A stretch of DNA of 8,848 nucleotides. It comes from B1 sp044370475 (lineage in GTDB: Bacteria; Bacteroidota; Bacteroidia; UKL13-3). The position numbers and the translations under genes were made by a program. Shown piece by piece: positions 5,897-8,848 of the stretch; the first letter of the stretch is position 1, and every line of letters starts with the position of its first letter. The stretch covers positions 1-8,848 of the forward strand of contig JBILVK010000114.1 in the NCBI GenBank assembly GCA_044370475.1. Direction: 5' to 3'. The notes beneath the pieces are model-generated. The model was not told where the DNA came from. It saw only the letters and a list, made by a program, of their open reading frames with translations, and did no database searches.

Positions 5897-6151
5897 TAAA
5901 ATAGCACTTGCCACATTGACGGTAATCTTAAACGGATTCATTGGACATTTTTTTGCTCCAAATGGAATTATGGTGACACCAATTGTTTTGACAATCACTA
6001 CTCACTTGTTTGCTTCGGGACAAAAAATATCAAAAGCATTTTGTTAAGTGCATTGACATATTTATTTGTAGCGTTAAACGACATTTCAATAAAACTATAC
6101 TCAGGTGTTTCATACGACAACGAAGGACTTGGATGGATACATATTAAATAA
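5889..6151 (+). pseudogene. Frameshifted small membrane protein gene
   Basis: Two frames together give one plausible hydrophobic protein. The first reads MNNKIALATLTVILNGFIGH and ends with a stop at 6045-6047. The second continues with KSILLSALTYLFVALNDI to a stop at 6149-6151. Adding a single A to the A-run at 6022-6027 joins them as ...FASGQKNIKSILLS..., giving an 87-residue protein with about three membrane segments. The break is therefore a one-base deletion in a homopolymer, either a real mutation or a sequencing error. The C-terminus ends GLGWIHIK, and I cannot say whether it is complete. The start overlaps the short leader frame before it. The function is unknown. Confidence 0.6.
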
Positions 6152-6356
6152 GGTCAAAATTACACGCCAGCAGTTTAACCCAAAATGAAAATTAATTCCT
6201 ATTTAGACACAAAACTCTATTTTGAATCAAAGTGCAAAAATTCGAAACTATAATACATAATACTGATTTTCTGTGTTTTATTTATACCTTAAAGATATTT
6301 GAGCTAAAGGCATAGGTATTGCGGTATTGAGGTAATATATAAAAAAAAATAAACAA

Positions 6357-6776
6357 ATGATAAAACAATATTTTTTAGCAGTGGCTTTTTTAGCATTGAT
6401 TCAGGTAACATTTACCAGTTGTAAAAAACTTGAAAATGCTGAGCCTAAAATAGAAACCCCTTCATCGATAACTAACTTTAAGCAAATTAAAGTTGATCCT
6501 TCATTTAATTGGAAATCGACAAGAAGTGTAACTTTTAATATTGCACCGGCTAATACTCCAGTAACTATTAGCAACACATTGGTAGTTAAAACAGAAACTG
6601 GAACGATTATTTACAAAAAATTACAAAAGATGAATGAAGATTTTACCACGTATTTAGAATTACCAAGTAACCTAAAAAAAGTAGTAGTAACTTACGGAAG
6701 TATTGTAAAAACAATTGAGGTAATTAACAATAAAATAGATTTTAACTTTATAACTGAAACAACTGTAGTTGAATAA
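6357..6776 (+). CDS. Putative lipoprotein upstream of the LruC-domain protein
   Basis: This encodes 139 residues. Residues 4-20 are hydrophobic, followed by the lipobox Phe-Thr-Ser-Cys, with Cys22 predicted to be lipidated and followed by Lys-Lys. The mature part (about 40-135) alternates short strands (SVTFNIA, PVTISNTLVVKT, GTIIYKKL, KKVVVTYGS, KTIEVINN), suggesting a beta-sandwich. I do not recognise the family. It ends 10 nt before the ATG of the LruC gene, so the two are probably one operon, and a surface partnership is plausible. The 205 bp upstream contain no strict TAnnTTTG element; GATATTTG at about 6293-6300 is one base off. Unlike the other genes it is not placed next to a recombination core. 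Confidence 0.82.
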   Translation: MIKQYFLAVAFLALIQVTFTSCKKLENAEPKIETPSSITNFKQIKVDPSFNWKSTRSVTFNIAPANTPVTISNTLVVKTETGTIIYKKLQKMNEDFTTYLELPSNLKKVVVTYGSIVKTIEVINNKIDFNFITETTVVE

Positions 6777-6786
6777 TCCAAAAAAT

Positions 6787-8262
6787 ATGAAAACAATAAA
6801 ACTTTTTACAATTGCAGCCATTACCATTTTTTCTATGCAGCTAAAAGCTCAGGTAACTATGGATTTTGAAGCGAATAAATTTCCACTCAGCGCCAATTGT
6901 TGGGCTTTGGGTGCTATGACCGGTTATTACCAAGTGACCACGATAATAAATGGAGGTCTTTCGGCTAGAACTAACCCACTTACAAGCGGTTTACCTACCT
7001 CAACTTGGGTTAAATCACCTTGGCTAAAACCAGGTAGTGGAAATATTACATTTAAGGTAAGGTTGGATGGAAATGCAGCAACCACGCGATTTTTAAGAGT
7101 AAGATTTATACCTTACAATGCAACAGCAGGAACTTTTAAGGAGGGGGTAGCCATCTCAGATTCATTTAACTATACTTTTGCTGCTCCAATAAGTGGTGCA
7201 GGCTCTACAAATATCAGAAATGTATCCTACACTTTACCAAACTCAATTGCTAATACCAATAATGTTTATAAAGTTATGATCAGTTTTATGGGTTCGGGTG
7301 GAACAGGAAGAGCTTTAATTGATGACATTTCAATACCAGGAACTTATTGGGCTAATCCTTCAAATAACTGCTTGCCTTTAACTTTAATTACAGATGCTGA
7401 TTCAGATGGCGTTCAAGATATTGATGACGACTATCCAAATGATGCAACAAGAGCATACAACAATTTTTATCCAGCAGCTGGATTTGGCACTTTGATGTAT
7501 GAAGATTTATGGCCAGCAACAGGCGATTATGACTTTAATGATTTGGTTATTGATTATAGGTATAATTTGGTGACCAATGCCACCAACAAAGTTGTAGAGA
7601 TGAAAGGGCAGTATGTGACAAGAGCAATTGGTGCAAGTTTTCACAACGGTTTTGCTTTTCAGTTAGACAATTTGCCAGTTGCAAAAGTTACTGCAGTATC
7701 AGGAGCTAAATATCATGGTGCCACTTGGTTTGAAAACAGTGCAAATGGAACAGAAAGTGGACAAACCAACGTAAACGTAATTGTATTTGATGATGCCCAT
7801 AAGGTGCTTCCATCCCCAGGAGGTAGTGGCTCAAACACCATTCCAGCAAACCCTAGGGTTCCTTTAGATACAAGCTCTGTAACCCTAACTTTTACCAATA
7901 CCAGCGGCCAAATGATTGCTATATCTGATGTTGCCTTTAATCCATACATTATTATTGACCAGGTTAGAGGAAAAGAATTGCATTTGCCTAATTATTTACC
8001 AAGTGCTAAAGTAAATACAAACTTTTTTGGTCAGTTACAAGACAATTCAATTCCTGCAAGTGGAAAATACTATAAAACAAAAGACAACTTGCCATGGGCA
8101 TTGAATGTAACAAGTTCTATCCCGTATACACATACCACCCATGATTTTGTAACAGCTTATTTGAAGTTTGCAGATTGGGCGCAAAGCAACGGTACATTAT
8201 ATACAGATTGGTACCAAAACAGCCCTGGATTTAGAGACACTGAAAAGTTATTTATTCCTTAA
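6787..8262 (+). CDS. Secreted LruC-domain (DUF4842-type) protein
   Basis: From ATG 6787 this encodes 491 residues. A Sec signal peptide is likely cut after Ala21 (LKA|Q). Residues about 22-190 look like a jelly-roll or galactose-binding-type domain (MDFEANKFPLSANCWALG to GRALIDDISIPG). Residues 203-219 (DADSDGVQDIDDDYPND) are a calcium-binding Asp-rich repeat like those in thrombospondin type 3 or dockerin-like loops. Residues about 221-490 carry the LruC signature RAYNNFYPA, GTLMYEDLWPATGDYDFNDL and ASFHNGFAFQL. LruC-domain proteins are typically exported surface or outer-membrane-associated proteins with unproven roles. An upstream TTG at 6769 would add six residues and overlap the previous gene; ATG 6787 starts right at the signal sequence and is preferred. 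A terminator follows. Confidence 0.9.
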   Translation: MKTIKLFTIAAITIFSMQLKAQVTMDFEANKFPLSANCWALGAMTGYYQVTTIINGGLSARTNPLTSGLPTSTWVKSPWLKPGSGNITFKVRLDGNAATTRFLRVRFIPYNATAGTFKEGVAISDSFNYTFAAPISGAGSTNIRNVSYTLPNSIANTNNVYKVMISFMGSGGTGRALIDDISIPGTYWANPSNNCLPLTLITDADSDGVQDIDDDYPNDATRAYNNFYPAAGFGTLMYEDLWPATGDYDFNDLVIDYRYNLVTNATNKVVEMKGQYVTRAIGASFHNGFAFQLDNLPVAKVTAVSGAKYHGATWFENSANGTESGQTNVNVIVFDDAHKVLPSPGGSGSNTIPANPRVPLDTSSVTLTFTNTSGQMIAISDVAFNPYIIIDQVRGKELHLPNYLPSAKVNTNFFGQLQDNSIPASGKYYKTKDNLPWALNVTSSIPYTHTTHDFVTAYLKFADWAQSNGTLYTDWYQNSPGFRDTEKLFIP

Positions 8263-8285
8263 CGATTTTAGGTTTTAATAGAGAA

Positions 8286-8313
8286 AGCTCGAAATTAATT
8301 TCGGGCTTTTTTT
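8286..8313 (+). terminator. Rho-independent terminator of the LruC operon
   Basis: AGCTCGAAAT (8286-8295) pairs with ATTTCGGGCT (8298-8307), with one G-T wobble and a very short nominal loop. Seven T follow (8307-8313). It lies 24 nt after the LruC stop. It is the only clear intrinsic terminator in the window. Confidence 0.8.
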
Positions 8314-8375
8314 ATGATCTTTAAATAGTTTATTAGTTCATCATCGAATAGGTCTATTTCCTGACTTGTGCAACT
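8295..8375 (-). pseudogene. Possible C-terminal remnant of a convergent gene
   Basis: Read on the minus strand, this encodes a tail like SQEIDLFDDELINYLKIIKK ending in ARN and a stop inside the terminator. The acidic amphipathic helix pattern looks like protein, and its position fits a gene that once converged on the LruC operon. Upstream on that strand the frame runs into sequence that reads better on the + strand. The call rests on pattern only. Confidence 0.25.
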
Positions 8376-8519
8376 ATAAGCGGTGACACTATTTATCGCA
8401 ACAACGAACCAATTATGATAGTAAAAAGATTGAATAAAAAATCCAATGAAATGTATATTTACAGAGTCGACGGAAAAACGAATGATACTTATACAAGCAC
8501 AATTGAATTCACAAAATAA
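8352..8519 (+). pseudogene. 5'-truncated gene remnant at the end of cassette 6
   Basis: The frame is open for 55 codons after a stop at 8349-8351 and has no ATG until 8415. Its C-terminal part (TIYRNNEPIMIVKRLNKK, then NEMYIYRVDGKTNDTYTST) looks like a real beta-rich protein end and stops 15 nt before TAAC of site 7, where a cassette gene should end. The N-terminal part is missing, replaced by the LruC region. A 34-residue product from ATG 8415 is possible but less likely. The family is unknown. Confidence 0.45.
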
Positions 8520-8534
8520 AGAAGCCCGAACCGC

Positions 8535-8659
8535 TAACACGGGCTTAGCAAAAGTGGCGGTTCAGTTCTCCACAGACACATTTGTGGTTAAATAAAATTT
8601 GTACTTCGCATGAAAATTATACATAAAAATCGCCACCTTCGCCAAGCCCGGGAACGTTA
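8535..8659 (+). repeat. Cassette recombination site 7 (attC-like palindrome)
   Basis: TAAC is at 8535-8538 and the spacer A at 8539. The left arm is 8540-8559 and the right arm 8631-8650, matching at 17 of 20 positions around a 71-nt loop. The spacer GGAAC is at 8651-8655 and GTTA at 8656-8659. All three mismatches are bottom-strand T-G wobbles. It is related to site 5. Confidence 0.8.
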
Positions 8660-8848
8660 TGTGCAACCCTGTAAGACAACCAAATAAACCTTTGACAATT
8701 TTGACAGTCTTACACTAAACATTTGCAAAATGAAAAAATTATTTTTACTATTCTGTTTGAACTTTATTATGCTGACTTGTTGCTTCGGACAAACAGATGT
8801 TTACGACAGCATATACGTTGACAATGTTTGGAGAAAGTATAACATTCA
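8657..8848 (+). mobile_element. Cassette 7, start only
   Basis: The unit begins after site 7 with GTTATGTGCAACCC and continues beyond the window with a secreted-protein gene. If the rule seen in the other six holds, it should end in GGGTTGCACATAAC. Confidence 0.45.
8730..8848 (+). CDS. Secreted protein, 3'-truncated by the window end
   Basis: An ATG at 8730 opens a frame that runs off the window after 39 codons. It begins MKKLFLLFCLNFIMLTCC and has a likely signal peptide cut after the Gly in CCFG|Q (residue 20), followed by TDVYDSIYVDNVWRKYNI. Cys17 or Cys18 might instead be lipidated, but the residues before them fit a lipobox poorly. The start lies about 70 nt after GTTA, farther than in most cassettes. 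The function cannot be judged from the visible part. Confidence 0.7.
   Translation, partial: MKKLFLLFCLNFIMLTCCFGQTDVYDSIYVDNVWRKYNI

Larger units (their letters stand above)
5850..8656 (+). mobile_element. Cassette 6, apparently interrupted by a LruC operon
   Basis: The start GTTAGCGGT is the inverted complement of the end ACCGCTAAC (9 of 9). After a one-base bulge, CAGGCT pairs with AGCCCG, a change from the TGCT/AGCA of cassettes 4 and 5 that is mirrored at both ends. The ends therefore look like one unit. The inside does not: it holds a frameshifted gene, an operon with its own terminator and a 3' gene remnant. Confidence 0.45.

Noticed and set aside
7713..7949. Opposite-strand open frame inside the LruC-domain gene
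   Set aside because: It lies wholly within a clear conserved-domain coding region on the + strand.
525..8659. Repeated palindromes as a CRISPR array
   Set aside because: The repeats are 122-126 nt, differ in sequence and are separated by genes; there are no short identical repeats, uniform spacers or cas genes.
525..8659. Palindromes as IS200/IS605 ends or REP elements
   Set aside because: No transposase is visible. The cassette-by-cassette complementarity across genes is not expected for dispersed REP elements or IS ends.
1..8848. Integrase, tRNA or rRNA genes in the window
   Set aside because: No frame shows tyrosine-recombinase motifs and no cloverleaf or rRNA-like stretch was seen, so any integrase must lie outside the window.

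Overview
The window looks like a low-GC member of the Bacteroidota. The coding regions are AT-rich and lack Shine-Dalgarno sequences. Lipoproteins and Sec substrates have short Lys-rich N-termini. A LruC-domain protein and a secreted RHS-core protein are present, and one promoter candidate fits the Bacteroidota pattern TTG-N19-TAnnTTTG. I cannot name the genus.

The main feature is a seven-site, integron-like cassette array with no integrase in view. Six complete palindromic sites of 122-126 nt (525-646, 1130-1254, 1964-2089, 4900-5025, 5731-5852, 8535-8659) and the right end of a seventh (1-29) separate genes that all read on the + strand. Every complete site has the same layout: TAAC, one spacer base (A), a 19-23 nt arm, a 62-74 nt loop, the complementary arm, a five-base spacer ending in C, then GTTA. 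The sequence after GTTA at the start of each cassette is the inverted complement of the sequence before TAAC at the end of the same cassette, with different bases in each cassette. This is expected if units circularise and recombine at G|TTA, as integron cassettes do at their core sites. The fixed 1:5 spacer asymmetry and the long outer arms differ from the attC sites I know.

Layout: cassette 1 (27-643) holds a small lipoprotein. Cassette 2 (644-1251) holds a small acidic cytosolic protein. Cassette 3 (1252-2086) holds a secreted protein. Cassette 4 (2087-5022) holds a three-gene unit: a membrane-anchored transglutaminase-like protein, a secreted RHS-core protein with a caspase-like C-terminus, and a coupled small membrane protein that is a candidate immunity factor. 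Cassette 5 (5023-5849) holds a membrane protein with possible carrier-protein-like helical domains. Cassette 6 (5850-8656) has matching ends but contains a frameshifted small membrane-protein gene, a two-gene lipoprotein plus LruC-domain operon with its own terminator, and the 3' remnant of another gene. It appears to be a cassette interrupted by ordinary chromosomal genes. Cassette 7 starts at 8657 and runs off the end with a partial secreted-protein gene.

Most cassette genes encode small exported, lipid-anchored or membrane proteins of unknown role, with one recognisable polymorphic-toxin module. Two sites carry a TATATTTG element inside their loop, so they may supply promoters to the following cassette. 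In four of the six fully visible cassettes an ATG lies exactly 12 nt after GTTA.
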